Below are positions 50,101-63,235 of a DNA stretch of 64,000 nucleotides, piece after piece. This DNA comes from Eudromia elegans (Eukaryota; Chordata; Aves; Tinamiformes; Tinamidae): the NCBI GenBank assembly GCA_003342815.1, contig PTEX01000235.1:682001-746000 (forward strand). The letters run 5' to 3'. The notes under the pieces are model-generated. The model was not told where the DNA came from, ran no database searches, and was given only the letters and a program-made list of their open reading frames with translations. Each line of letters opens with the position of its first letter. Within the stretch, counting starts at the first letter, position 1. The translations under genes were made by a program, and so were the position numbers.

Positions 50101-53100
50101 ACAAACACACATTAAAAAAAATCAAGAATCAAAATAGAGGACTACATTGTCAGGTGTGGTGAAGACAATAAGCAAGCAATTCTGTAAACTGACCTAACTG
50201 CGAAGAGACAAAACCTCTGTTACTAGCTATAGGATTTTTGCATGGTTGACTGATATTTTGGGTGGTGTTGTAACTCCAAGAAACATCTCCATAGTTCATT
50301 CTATGCTACAGAAAGCTATAAATACATGACTATGCTGTGTAGATCTGGTTTCTTCAGCATTGTCTAATTACTTCAGTAAAATCTCTGCTCTCAAGAAGAC
50401 AAGGTTAGACTGAATGTCAAAAGTCAAATGCTATGTCAAAATCTTCTAAAATCAGGAAAATACATACTTGGAACACCACATATTGAAGAGATCTTGTTTT
50501 GCTGAGAGGCTTTGTTAAGGTTCTCCATGCATCAAGCATGCAGTATTAAAATGAGAATTTACCACTCATCTCTTTCTTTTCTTCCATATTGATTTTCAAT
50601 ACGCAGGAGGTTACACATATTTCTGCCAGTGCATTTCTCGAAAGAACTGCAAAAGTCTCTGAGATAATGAATACTAACAAATCAACTCAAATAGGATCAT
50701 GTGGTCATGAAGATTGTTTTCTAAAAGCCCATTCGTATATACTTTACTTCTTAATTTTTTTTTCTTTTTTCTTTTTGGTGGCTTCAAAAACATATTTTGG
50801 AGTAAAATTGCAGCCTCTTTTCTTTTTTCATTCTTTTTCCTCCCATTTCTTCAAATTACTTTCCTTAAAGTGTACTAAAAAGTTGTATATTCCAGTTTTC
50901 AGGATAAAATTTACTCTTTTTTTTTGATCACTTTTTGTGCTCAAAATTCTGATTCACAACATTTTGCAATGAAAAATATTAATAGAGCTGAAATGCAAGT
51001 TTTAACATTTTTTTTCCTGAATGAATTCAAATCAAAGGTCAAAGCAAGAGTGATAAGTGTAGTATTTATGTGCATATTTGTTTTAACTCATTTTGACTCT
51101 TTAATATTATTCTGCCTGAATTCATGGAATTATATTAATATGGCTCTTTGAAGTGAGGATGGAAGGAGAAGAAACAAAAAAAAGAGAACAGGAAAAGAGA
51201 CAGATACAGTTATCCCAGTGTGAATATTAAGTCCTGCATCAGCAAGATCTGAAAGAGCTGTGGTGAAGTGTGGGCAAGCTCCAGACCATAGGTTTGGGAT
51301 TTAAACCTTTCTTCCTTTTTTTCTGCCGAATAAACAACATCCTGTGAGTGCAGTTTCTTAAGGTGCTGAGTAGCGAACTGTAGCATTTCAGGAGTGCTGC
51401 TGCTCTTGTGCTCTTTCAGCTGAGTCCTGCTGATGGATTTTCACTATGTTTCTGTGCCCACATACATGACACAACAGAACAACATCGTATGAAAAAGAAT
51501 GGCTTCTTCAAGATAAGACGATATTAAAGACTCCATCTTGCATAATTAATACTAACAAAAAAGGAGAATGCTTAGCTGGAAAACACTGCTGGTGGTGGAA
51601 AAAAAAGGTTGTCATTTTTTAAGGGACCTTATAAATTTTTCCTATGGGTTTCTTATTATGCTGAGCACAGATTATCTCGTGCTTGTCTCTCTAAGCTTAG
51701 GAATAGTCCACAAAATCCCCAAGTTGCATGAATGCATGAGTTCTATTGTATTTTAGGGCATGATGAAAAGGAAAGCAAACTCTACCCCATCCCACTCAAT
51801 CCCTATGAAAAATGGTTGAATGTTAAAACTTTAAATAACTTTTAACAAGTTTGTATGAGGCTTCTGCCTCTGTTATACACTGAACCTAAACTACCATGCT
51901 GCTGCAACTTGCTGTTAAGGAAGGACAAGAGAGAAAAGAAAGATTTGGGCAAGATTTCTGAAGTCCTGGTGAGGCCGAACCCCAGTACCTGAAGCTAAGA
52001 GCTACAGAAGTTACAATGAGGCAGCAACATTTGTCAGGGTGGCAGAATCTGGGAATGAAAGCGCTGCTACCTTCCCTGTGTGGTCATCTTCTCATGGTGA
52101 GTCAGAAGAGCTGTACTGGGAGCAAAATCACAGTTATGCTTGTGGTGGTCCCCAAGCTGTTCAGAATCTTATTAAGGTCTTTCTTAAAAAATGTTATAAT
52201 TTTATATTGTTATAATTATATTGTTATAATTGTTTGTCTTGTTCCTACAAATGGAAAGTTTTTCCATAGTCTCACTCCTTTGATAGTTACAGATTTTCTT
52301 CTAATTTCTTACAATTTTTCTATCATAAATCATGGATAGAGTATGATTCTTGACATATTTTCACATCTCCTTATCTTTCATTTTGCAAAATAAATAAAAA
52401 ATAGCACTTATGGCATTCTCTAGGAAGAAACTTATCTTCTCATTGTCTACATATGTTGCCGTAATAGAACGGAAAAATAATCATAGAAATATGATGATTA
52501 TCAAAAGCTCAAAACTCAAAATTAGATTTTTTTTCTGGTACACTGCAAATATCTGTTTGAAGTAATAAAGAATCCAGAAATTAATCTAAACAATATCTTA
52601 AAAGCTATGCTGATATTTGCTGATGAAAAATAAAAGTTTTGACCTTACAATTTGGACTCGGTGAAACTTTCCCTTAATACAAGCATAGGCAAGCCTGGGT
52701 TGTTGTTTTTGACAGTTCCAGCAAAATCTTTGTCTTGTAGACCTGTGGCTCAATGCCATGCTAAAACCTTGTGAAAAGAAAAAGAAAAAGTTAATTGTCG
52801 CTAGTGGGTTCCCATGACAACATTATGCACAGCTATATACTATTACACAGTTCCAGAAGACCGATGGCTTAATTGAAGAAAGACTGAATTTGTGATGCTT
52901 AGTTAATGGAGTACTGTAATCATAGCTCTCCTTAAGTGGCCAGGCCATAATATTGGACTAATCTTGAATACTTATATCAAAAATCTGTTGGTGCTAACAA
53001 AAGATTTATTTCATCAAGGACTGAAATTTGCAGGATTAGACATAATAAAATGAAAATCTTGCATTTGTAAGGATGTTTTTCTTGTCTCCTAAGCCTGTTA

Positions 53101-56100
53101 CCTGTTACATAACACACTTCAGTTATGGGCTTTCTGTTAGTTCAAGAATTCATGAAAACATCAATTTTTCAAGGTTCCTGAAAAGTTCAGAAAGTAAAAT
53201 AAATCCTTTAAATGCAAACTCTGATAAATTGAGAGAAATAGCTACTCCATACTGAGTTCAGAGACTTAAAGAAATTCCTTTCTTCCATATCTAAGTAAAA
53301 GCACAAAAAATCTGAAAATTTTATCATGAAGAAGTGAAAATATTAAAAAGTGTCCAGCTTTCCTAAATGAGGTATTACCTTAAAAGGAATTGAGTGAGTA
53401 CTCTACATTGATAAGAAATAAAATTGAATGACAAACCATCTTTTAATTTTTAGTAGTGTAAAGATAAAATGAGAACTAAAAAAATAAAATCATCTGTTGA
53501 CTTTCTGTTTTGTAAAAGAAATAAAAGTAAAGAGTACAGTTTTCTATAGCCAAACTAATAATACAGATCAAGGAAAGGATGGAGGTGAAAGATGGTGCAT
53601 AGAAGATAGGTCAGAAGTTAAAGATGGAGTGAAGACAAAGCCACTGCTTCTCTTCAGTTATCTATAAAGATGCTAACTTGGGATGTGGGGGTGAAAGCAG
53701 AGGTAATAGGGACTGAAGACTGTAGGTCAGACAGATTTTTAAACAAATTTGTGAGTTTATGGACGATAATTTCTTCTTACTGTAAAGTCTTTAAAAAACC
53801 AGACTGTGTGTTTTGGAATATGTAAAACACCAGAACAGAACAGAAATAAAGGATACCAGAAAAAGTAAGAAATTATCTCCAAGGGTCTGATCTTTCCACA
53901 AGGGTTTAGGCATTTGTTATGGGTGTCAGATGGAATGCAATGCATACACACCTAAATCTAACCTTCAAATGAGTGTAATCTTGTGTACCTAACCACAGAA
54001 GTGCCAAAACTACATAATTATTTCATTTCCATATCATTCCCTAGGGATATTAGTTTTGGTATTGCTGAGAAGTTTATTGTATACTTTGTGAAAAATCAGG
54101 AGCTAGTAAATAAACATCCAGTAGTTCCTTCACTGAGATGCGTTCACCTCAAACATCCTAACATTCACCAAGAAAGGCTTTTATCGTAAAGAGTGAAGTA
54201 GCTTTTTGTATTTTTTGTTTAATATAAATTATTGAAGCCATACGGGGAGCAGGAACTACAAAGCTGAAGGAGACTAGTTAACACCTGATGCTGTTGTGGC
54301 AACAATGTTCTGCTGAGAGAGGATCACTGGGCTCCTGAATCTGTTCATCTGGAGCAGGGAAATGTGCTTGGGACCCCCAATTCCTGTCTGCATGTTGTAA
54401 ACATTTGTTACTGTGGGAGTGGGAAGCACCATCATACTCTATCCACAGAGCTGTGCTTCAGAGGAGACAGGCTGAATGCTTTTTAACTGCTTTTAAAAAA
54501 TCATCATCTCTAGGAGGAGATTCCAAGTCCATATTTCAGCTGCATGCAGTCACATACCAGTGACTGTGTATGAAGGTTGTCAGATTTAAAAAATCACTCT
54601 GTTCTGAGCAGTTCTTACCTGGGTTCTTGTTTATTATACCAACCACTTTGGATCTCATTTGGATCTTATTTAACTGTCCTTGAAGTTAATTAGAGATCCT
54701 AGCCATTTAACTAGGATTTCTGGCTCATTGTGTGGTCTTCTGAAAAACCTTGTGTGCCTCAGAGTTTTGTTGTGTCTAGTCCTCATAGAAGATTAACTAC
54801 AGTATGAACAGGATTGCAGAATGGCAGGAAAGGGTATGATCTTAACAGTCAGTACAAATGCAGTTGAACTATTAATAGGTTGTACCCATGAACAAATGAA
54901 TGTGATTCTAAGTGTGATAATATTACATAGGCTATTTCCAGTAGTGAAAAAAAGGGAAGTTAATGCATTTATGAATTGCACTGATAATACTGTATTCAAT
55001 ACTGGATACAGTTTTCACATTTCATAAAGTTTAAGAAAGAGCTTCATCATTTATGAATATCTCTCTACAGATCTCTCCTCTCAAAGACGGAACACAGGAC
55101 ATTTTTTTTTTTCCATCTTCCCAAAGCTTGCTTCAGACAGGTGGTCAGAAACACCTATCTATTTGTCTTAGATTGTCTAGCAATAAACTTTTACTTAAAA
55201 TAGTTTCTATGACCATCACGAGCTTTAAAACTATTCAGAAAGTTTATATGTACTTTCTGAAAAACAAGAAGAAAGAAGAAGAAAGAGGAATCAACACTTA
55301 CTATGTTGAAATATAAACTGAATCAAGTTATTTATCTTATAGTCTTTAGTGGAAAGATCATATTTCTCCTACCAGCTTAAGTTCTTGAGTAGTTTTTAAA
55401 AAGAAACCTTACAGACACATTACTGCAACTGATAGAATGAAACTAACCAAGAATTACTAAATTACAGAAATTGTGCTTTATTAATCTACAAAGTTTTAAT
55501 TAACCTCTCCAGTGGCCCAATTAAGGTTCAGGAGATATATCTTCTGATATTTTTAAAATAGAACCATAAATTGTTGTGAATTGCATCAGTTGACTCCACC
55601 AACTAATTAGTTTCATTTCTGGTTTAAATAGCTAAATTAGAAACATCAAATATATGGAGAAAGAAAGAATAATCAAAATATTGTGAAAGCTTCTTTGTCT
55701 AGAAGGGAATATGCATAAGTTGCTCCATCTGGATAGAAGCACACTGAAGACTATAGAAACCATTATTTTAAGGAAGTACTTAAGAGCGAACAATAACATA
55801 ATCCACTAAATTGAGAATAAAGCCAACATGATACCTATTCTCATGGTGAGCAAAAGATGTTAAAATTCTTTACCTAGCAAATATTTTAAAACTTTGATTT
55901 CTCAAAGAGCCTAGCTGTTTTGTGACAATGTTTCTGAACTCAAGCCTTGTGGCCAAACTCTGTTCACTTCATTGCTGAAAGCTGACATAACTCGCGTGGA
56001 ACTCGCGATGAATTTACCCTAGGGAAGGTGAATATTTCCGACCTCAAGTGTCACATACGTTGATAGGGTTACTTCTTAGTAATCTATGATCTTTCCTATT

Positions 56101-57949
56101 AATTTCCCATTTCTGATCATTATATTTGTCATGAATTTATTACATGAGGTTGAAAAATGTCCTGGAGCATGCATTTAGCTGAGCTCAGAGAGTAGATGTT
56201 CAGCAATCCCTTCAGAATTAAATGTTATTACATGGTGCACGTCAGCTATGCAGAACTAATCTCCCTGTCCCAGGAGTCTTTTCCAATCTTTACATTCCCT
56301 TATAGAAACTACCATATAGAGGATTGAAGTGTGAGAGATACTTGAGATAGGATAGGACTGTTTCGAGACAGGAAGCAAGTCTTCTGGGTACTCAAAATTA
56401 TTGAAAATTGGAGTACTATTATGTACTTAATTTTGATCTTGGAGATTAAATTCTAATTTTGATAATTATTTCTGGGCTAAATTTGCTCATTCCAGAAAGA
56501 TGCGAACAAACAGAAAAGCTTCAGGAACTACAAGTCAAGGAAAGCAGGGATGAAGGCAGAAGAGAGGAGAGGACCTGCTCCAAGATTAATAATTTGATCC
56601 TGTATTTTTATGTTCTAGAGATACTGTTAGTGTTAGAAGTGCTTGAATATATCTCAGCAGAACTGAGAAATGCAACTGGAAATGGCAAATTGGAGAAATT
56701 GGAAATCAAATATTTTATGAGGCCAGGTAGATTTCAAAGACATAACAAACAAACAAAAAATTCTTTAAGCTTTCTCCTTCAGAAAATACCGTGTTTGATA
56801 ATACTTAAATAATTGGCAAGGATAAAAAGCTAAAATTTGGCCATCTAACCTGTTAATTATCTAAGATCCTTTACCAGACAGCAAAGATATATAGATGGAA
56901 AATAAATTATCTCACTTCTCTGAGAAAGAATCTAATAAAAACGGAAACAAATTGTCCCCTGCAAAAGCCAATTGCTTTTCAATTACTGTAAAGGGAACCT
57001 AGATAATAGAATTGATTGTGTTTTGTAATTTTCCTTTACAAGAAACATTAAAGTTTCATAAGTAAAGATTTCTGTTTTAAGTTGTAACTGATAAAATTGG
57101 GGGGACTGACCAATTGCAAAAGTTCAGTTTTTGACCATGCCTAAGAATAACAACACCCACACTCTGCCCAAAATTGAATTTTCTTTAAAAATATTTTATT
57201 TTAAAATAAAATGTTGATTTTTTATTCAGAAAATACAGGCAGAGAAATAAGGGCTGAGGAGGTAAGAGCTCTTGCAGGTGTGCTGTGTGGAAAGTGTCAG
57301 ATTCTAAGTGATGCCCCGTGGCGGCTGTCTTTGAAGTCCATTGATGTCCTGGCTCTGCTGCTACACATGGACCCAAGCTCTGCTAAGATAGCAATCCTGT
57401 GTTTAGTTTTGGACAATGTGCTTCTGGAAAGTGTTCAATGTACGTGCAATTTTCAAGCAGAGTTACTTCTTGTTGCAGAAGATAATGGTTGGCTGACAGG
57501 GACTTGAGATTTTTTGCTGGGACCTTAAGTCTTTATAGTGTAAGTTTACTTCTTTTTTAATATAATGAAATCATAAACTGTTAAAATAGACTTTCATTAA
57601 AATATTTTTTCTCTAATTTGCTGGATAATAAATATACTTTCTGTGTAACACATGGTAAGCATTTCATATGTATTTTAACTGACTTAAATTGACTTTATGG
57701 TTAGATTAATGAGGTGGCTTTGGGTGTTATTCAAGAGGATGACTTCCACTGTTAATTAATGCCCTGTTCACTAAGAAACAGCAAATGAATGTTAAATTTA
57801 CCTTTTTTTTTTTTTTCTCGCCAGTGGAGTCGGAGTAAGAAAGATGCCATGCTGAAATTCAGCTATTACGTCTTACCTGTTTCTCTCTTTGCTTCATGAC
57901 ATTTGAGTTTAAAATTCAGACTGAGTCAGGAGAAGCAGTAAAGTCCTTT

Positions 57950-58600
57950 ATGTGACAAATATCTGCCTACAGGCTGCCTCTCATCTTCTGGGGCAGCGAG
58001 TAGACAACTGCACTAATAAAACCATGAACACATGCCTCCACATTGGTCTAAAAGATACTATTATTCCTGAATAATACACTTTTCTTTTTACAATATACAA
58101 CAGAGCTCAATTACAATACAAATTATGTGGTTCAGCCATGAAGCGGTAAACAAAGAACTAATTTGTGTTCCTTCTGCACTTATCACTCATTGACTAATTA
58201 CTTTCTCTCTGAGGTTCTGAGTGACTCCTACAAAGAAAAATCTCCTGAGGATACAAAGGTTAATTTTGAAGTGATTACAAATATTCAGTTAACATAATAA
58301 TTAATAGCAATGCTTAAAGCACTGCAGTCATCTCCCATCCCAATAAGGAGCATTTGCTAATTAGCCAAAGTATTGGAATTATTCAGGATATTTAACTTTT
58401 CACTATTCAATCAACTGGGCTCATGAAGCTGAATAATGCCACTTTAAACTGTGAAGCTGATAGAAAGGTTAAACCACTTGAAATGCTTAAGCACCTAAAC
58501 AAATAAGTCTTACATAATTAATTTTGTCTTGACAGATTCTCCAACACTTCAGAAAATGGTGTCTATATAACACTGCTACAAGGATACAAATCTTCCAGGG
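57950..58600. promoter_or_regulatory. Candidate noncoding regulatory element (TAATTA-rich)
   Basis: This stretch has no simple repeats or open frame of note but is dense in homeodomain-type cores: GACTAATTA at 58192, ATAATTAAT at about 58298, the palindrome GCTAATTAGC at 58356-58365, and CATAATTAATT near 58512. A forkhead-type GTAAACA lies near 58146. Such clusters occur in developmental enhancers located in gene deserts. AT-rich DNA also produces them by chance, and conservation cannot be assessed here. Confidence 0.25.
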
Positions 58601-61579
58601 ATTTTTATGCTGTTAACAACATAATCCTAGTCCTACAGATTACACAGAACAATACATTTTTTCACCACAGAAATACAATTACTTGGTAAAAAACAGCAAT
58701 GATTAGATGTGATAATTGGCACAGTTTTATATAAAAAGATTTTCAGGTAAAATTAGGTAGGGAAAATGTGCTTATTTAACATAACATGCCTGGGATCCTG
58801 CCATGTATTTTATTGTAGTTCATAAGAAATAATATGGGCTAACTCTATGCACCATAGACTGGACATGAAATAGATATTTTTGTTTGTTTGTTACGATTCA
58901 AAATTCTTGTAAGTGAACTGCAGTAACTGTAAATGTGAATTGCAAATCTAACTCTAGTAGTTGTTTGTAATTCAGAAGTTAGGAGTTGAAAGAAGTCTTG
59001 ATGAAGAAGAATGTGGCAAATCGTCATACAAAATGATGACTCATAATACAGAGGCAAGACTCTCCTCTACTAGCTACTTGGCCATTGCTGGCCATGACTA
59101 GTCACATTTCTCATTGGAGAAGCTTATGTTACACCTGCTTTGGTTTAGAGACCCATTACAATGAAGCTTATGGCAGATGTGGCCATAATCTGGCCAAATG
59201 TGTATTTTTCCTTGATTTTCTTTTTTTTGACTAATATCTTTATTAAAAATATTCAGTTATTTATATTTCCTGCCACCATTTCAATGAGATTATACCAACA
59301 AATTCTCATTTCCAGTTTTCAGTTTTTTTGCTGTTTGAAATAAATCTGAAAAGAAAGAGTGTGAAGGGTTGCTTGTGAGGATTTTTTAAAAAATCTTTTT
59401 ATGTCCTTGGCAGAATAAGAACTGGGTATGAAATATGCACATGCTTGACTAATATGAGTCTTATTGTAACCTTTGTGTGGAAAGGTCTTTTTCTGATTAA
59501 AAGCAAATCAATTTGAAAAGGTAATAATCTTTTTTAATGTCAAATAGAAAGAAGAAACTTGGAATACATATTTTTTTGTTACATTTTAAAGTTCAACCAG
59601 AAACTGCAATTGAAGGAAGGACTGCATAATACATCATTTTCTAAATTAGTTTCTTTTTTCTGGACTCATGCAGAGTATATACTTTTTTCTTGGTTTTAAT
59701 AACTATTTTTCAAATAGTTGTGAATTCTTGAGAATTGACTGAACATTTACATAATATGAAAGCAGAAGTTGAAACAGCTACTCAAAGAAATAATGGTGTT
59801 TGTATACTAATTATTTTGAGTATTGTATATACATGTAATGCCTATGTTGAACCTGACCTTTTTGTGGATCGTATTTTGTATAATTCTGCATGTCTTTTTG
59901 TTATTTAAAAAAATTATCAACTGAGGAACTGATAATTTGTCTCAGGATTGGGGTACCTTCATTTATAATTGTTGACAGAGTCTTCTGTTTGTTTAGAATT
60001 GTGGTGTCTGGCATCATTTTTCTTTGGTGTAGGAGTTGCCCTAAGCATTGAGATATTCATGCTACCTTTTAAGCAAAAGGAAAAAAAATATCTGGACAGA
60101 GTGACAGGACTAGGCAGAAAAAGAAAAAAAAGTGTAGATTTAGTATTAGGGGGATTTATAATTTCTAAGGCTAAAGTGGTGAATAGAAAGTCCCTACTTA
60201 GTTGCTTCTGGCAGTTCTTTTATTGTAAGAATTTCTTGGGTAACCAAATACTCATCTGATACCTGAATGTACCTAGAAAATTAGCAAAGTAGAATCTACT
60301 TTCATAAAGATCCTATGTCTACGCCTGATGCATTGATAAGATCAGCTCCTCACACTGTTACAGTATGATACAGTGTGTATCATTTTGATATAGGTAGTGG
60401 AGAAGATGCTTTATAGGGATGAGGAGACAACTCTTCAATCCTTGTTTCAATTTAAGCATGCCTCACAAAAATCTAAGGCCATGTGATTAGAAATATTCTC
60501 AGAGTGGTCAGGCAAAAAAGAAAAAATTATATATGTAACAACAAATGCTTACATAGCTTGTCCAAAGCCTTGGGAGAGTAAAATGCTCTGCTACAGAAGC
60601 TTATACTGTATTTATTTTGGCCAGACAGCTCTATATATTTATGGGGCTTAATGCAAGATGATAGTGTGTTCTAATAACATACATGGAGCATCTGAAGTAA
60701 TTTTGGCATACAGAAAGTGAAAAATAAGGCAACTTTTTCAAAATATAAGATGCAATCTCAGTGGATTAAAACGTCATGCCAAAGCAATAAGAGTAGAGTG
60801 TTAGCTGTCCTGCTGTTTGACAGTGACAGTAACCATGATATGCTAAGGGAGATTTAGAAAGTGCTTAAGGCAGAAAATTAATTGTATTGTGAGATTTTTA
60901 TTATTCTGATGCTGACTGTGTAACAGAACTCCATGACTCCATGTAGACTCCAGGTCTACATTTTAGATCCTTGAATGCTTACTCCTTGGGGGAAAAAAGG
61001 GTCAGTTAGCAGGTAAGAAGAGACGTGAGTCTAGATTTATGTTTTTGTTGTGCACAGGACCTGCTTCTAGAATCACTTCAAACAGCTACACTTAGGGATA
61101 TCCTAATTGTAGTATCTCCAATTTAACATTCTTTTAGGAATGAAAAAGCAGATTTCTAAGGCTCCAAATTGAATATGAAAAAGGAGGAATATATGAAAGT
61201 GTTTATGTGAGTTACATGAAAATATAATTTCAAATTAAAGAGAAAGCTAAAAGGGTAAAACCTTTTTAGGAAGCATTAAGCTTGTTTAAAAATTCCACTT
61301 TATAGGCATGCTGTAAATACAAACTCAACAATAAACTTCACAGAACAATAGTGCTGGCTGAGTTTAACAACGGAGCAAAAGAAGCCATTAGAAGCAAAAA
61401 TGTTTTTCCTCTTTAGGATTCTGAAAATGAAAAAATTTGAAAAAAGCTTAAACTTTGTTGAGTTGAAAATAAAATCATATTTATCTGAATTAAGAAATAC
61501 TTTGAGTTGCCTCTCAGAAAGTCATAAAAGCTAATTAAAAAACAATTTTAATGATTTTAAATAAAAAATGATGGGAAGC
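58601..61579. other. AT-rich unique sequence, no gene recognised
   Basis: No gene or repeat was recognised before the old CR1 trace begins near 61580. The 96-codon frame at 59969-60259 is K-rich and F-rich, with no recognisable domain. Confidence 0.5.
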
Positions 61580-61869
61580 TGATATCTATAAATTAAGAGA
61601 CTGCTCTATTAGAGCCATTCTTTACAGGGAATAGATATCAAGAATTATTTCAAATTAAGCCCTTATAAGAGATTTTAGAAAAAAATCAATACAATAATTG
61701 TTAAGAAATTGCTAAGAGTGGATGACATACTTCTAGAAAGCTAAAAGGAACCTAATATGTCAGTGATGAGCTGACAATGCTGCATATATCCTGCTGTTTA
61801 CATCAGTTTTAACAGAATTAGTGAAGATTCTTCAAAACTGTAAGGTCAAGACTTATCTGTCATCCTGAC
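61580..61869 (+). mobile_element. Ancient CR1/L3-like LINE, left piece
   Basis: Degraded sequence just upstream of the young CR1. The segment GGATGACATACTTCTAGAAA through AAGGAACCTAATATGTCAGT, about 61719-61766, resembles the part of old CR1/L3-type ORF2 that encodes D-D-I-H-P-R-V-L-K-E-L, a conserved block just before the RT domain. The next ~60 bp (CATCAGTTTTAACAGAATTA and onward) can be followed more weakly. No open frame survives. The left boundary is a guess. The matches are from memory of such consensus sequences and were not scored. Confidence 0.45.
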
Positions 61870-63175
61870 TGCTGTTTCCAGGCACATGAAGGAGAAGAAG
61901 GTACTCAGGAGTAGCCAGCATGGGTTCACCAAGGGGAGGTCATGCTTGACTAACCTGATAGCCTTCTATGATGGGGTGACTAAATGGATAGATGAGGGCA
62001 GAGCGGTGGATGTCATCTATCTGGACTTCAGCAAGGCTTTTGACACCGTCCCTCACGGCATCCTCCTGGGCAAGCTCCAGAAGAGTGGGTTAGATGAGTG
62101 GACAGTGAGGTGGATTAGGAACTGGCTGAATGACAGGGCCCAGAGAGTGGTAATCAGCGGTGCCGAGTCCAGCTGGAGGCCTGTGGATAGTGGTGTCCCC
62201 CAGGGGTCAGTCCTTGGTCCGGTCCTGTTCAATTTATTCATTAATGGCCTAGATGAAGGGATGGAGTGCTCCCTCAGCAAGTTTGCTGATGATACTAAGC
62301 TGGGAGGAATAGTTGACAGCCCTGAGGGCTGCGCTGCCATCCAGAGGGACCTGGACAGATTGGACAGCTGGGCGGCGAGTAACCTCATGAAGTTCAACAA
62401 GGGCAAGTGTAGGGTCCTGCACCTGGGGAGAAATAACCCTAGACATGCCTACAGGCTGGGGACCGACCTCCTGGAGAGCAGCCCTGCAGAGAGGGACCTG
62501 GGCGTCATGGTGGACGACAAGTTGACCATGAGGCAGCAGTGTGCCCTCGTGGCCAAGAAGGCCAATGGGATCTTGGGGTGCATTAAGCAGAGCGTCTCCA
62601 GCAGGTCGAGGGAGGTGATTCTGCCCCTCTACTCAGCCCTGGTGAGGCCGCACCTCGAGTACTGTGTGCAGTTCTGGGCTCCCCAGTGCAGGAGGGATGT
62701 GGAGCTGCTAGAGAGAGTCCAGCGCAGGGCCACAAAGATGGTTAGGGGTCTGGAACATCTGCCCTATGAGGAAAGGCTGCGAGAGCTGGGCCTCTTCAGC
62801 CTGGAGAAGAGAAGACTGAGAAGGGATCTGATCAATGTTTATAAATATCTCAAGAAAGGGAGTGAGGAGGAGGGGGCTGGCCTCTTCTCAGTGGTGGCCA
62901 GTGATAGAACTAGNGGAAANGGCCANAAATTGAGGCACCAAAAGTTCCACAGGAACTTGAGGAAGAATTTCTTANCNGTGAGGGTGACAGAGCNCTGGAA
63001 CAGGCTGCCCAGAGAGGTGGTGGAGTCTCCTTCTCTGGAGATCTTCNAAACCCGCCTGGACATCACCCTGTGCCACATGCTCTAGGGGACCCTGCGTGTG
63101 CAGGGGGGTTGGACTAGATGACCTCTACAGGTCCCTTCCAACCCTAGCCATTCTATGGTTCTATGATTCTATGAT
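61870..63175 (+). mobile_element. CR1 LINE, young, 5'-truncated, RT frame open
   Basis: A ~1.3-kb CR1 copy running from within the ORF2 RT domain to the 3' terminus. It includes the stop codon at 63083-63085, a ~90-bp 3' UTR with GGTTGGACTAGATGACCTCT and AGGTCCCTTCCAACCCTAGC, and a short ATTCTATG-type tail ending near 63175. The 5' ORF1, the EN domain and the N-terminal part of the RT are missing. It is about 98% identical by eye to the 715-1260 copy over their shared 545 bp. Seven isolated N bases lie at 62914, 62920, 62926, 62975, 62977, 62994 and 63047. The insertion sits in the same orientation between pieces of a much older CR1. Confidence 0.95.
61886..63085 (+). CDS. CR1 ORF2p, C-terminal 399 residues: reverse transcriptase
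   Basis: This is an uninterrupted frame for the RT and C-terminal region of CR1 ORF2p, the enzyme that copies CR1 RNA into DNA at a nicked chromosomal site. Visible motifs are [14 protein letters not shown] (residues 11-24), motif [10 protein letters not shown] (45-53, catalytic D47), [14 protein letters not shown] (103-116), the catalytic FADD box (133-136), LHLGR and [10 protein letters not shown] (thumb side), then [19 protein letters not shown] and [13 protein letters not shown] in the C-terminal region. Six residues are undetermined because of N bases. The first methionine is not a native start: complete CR1 ORF2 is roughly twice as long and begins with an endonuclease domain, absent here. 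All core RT residues I can see are intact, so the copy is young, but it lacks EN, ORF1 and a promoter and should not be autonomous. It ends with the native stop before the 3' UTR. Confidence 0.93.
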   Translation: MKEKKVLRSSQHGFTKGRSCLTNLIAFYDGVTKWIDEGRAVDVIYLDFSKAFDTVPHGILLGKLQKSGLDEWTVRWIRNWLNDRAQRVVISGAESSWRPVDSGVPQGSVLGPVLFNLFINGLDEGMECSLSKFADDTKLGGIVDSPEGCAAIQRDLDRLDSWAASNLMKFNKGKCRVLHLGRNNPRHAYRLGTDLLESSPAERDLGVMVDDKLTMRQQCALVAKKANGILGCIKQSVSSRSREVILPLYSALVRPHLEYCVQFWAPQCRRDVELLERVQRRATKMVRGLEHLPYEERLRELGLFSLEKRRLRRDLINVYKYLKKGSEEEGAGLFSVVASDRTXGXGXKLRHQKFHRNLRKNFLXVRVTEXWNRLPREVVESPSLEIFXTRLDITLCHML

Positions 63176-63235
63176 CTGTGCCGCTCAAAATCTGCTAGAA
63201 TGTTAGAAAGCCATTAGGAATCAAATGGAAAACAT

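Larger units (their letters stand above)
42666..57949. other. AT-rich unique sequence, no gene recognised
   Basis: About 15 kb with no supportable exon or interspersed repeat. It contains an A/T-only patch at 43890-43971, a hairpin with a direct repeat at 44062-44101 (listed separately), a GGA-rich patch at 45341-45373, T runs near 46506, an A run near 49857-49873, a 14-bp-period AT duplication at 52202-52231 and a T run near 57801. The longest frames (56459-56812, 117 codons; 50589-50927, 112 codons) lack recognisable domains. A 98-codon frame at 57211-57507 follows a TTTTTTATTCAG acceptor-like sequence but has no homology that I recognise. Confidence 0.5.

Noticed and set aside
51964-51990. 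Short match CCTGGTGAGGCCG similar to the CR1 RT segment at 721
   Set aside because: Only about 13 exact bases, no flanking CR1 similarity on either side; too short to call.
56459-56812. 117-codon plus-strand frame with a charged E/K/R-rich middle
   Set aside because: The charged stretch comes from a local purine-rich segment; no recognisable homology or gene structure.
62053-62446. Minus-strand frames of 117 and 65 codons
   Set aside because: Antisense shadows of the CR1 reverse transcriptase frame 61886-63085.
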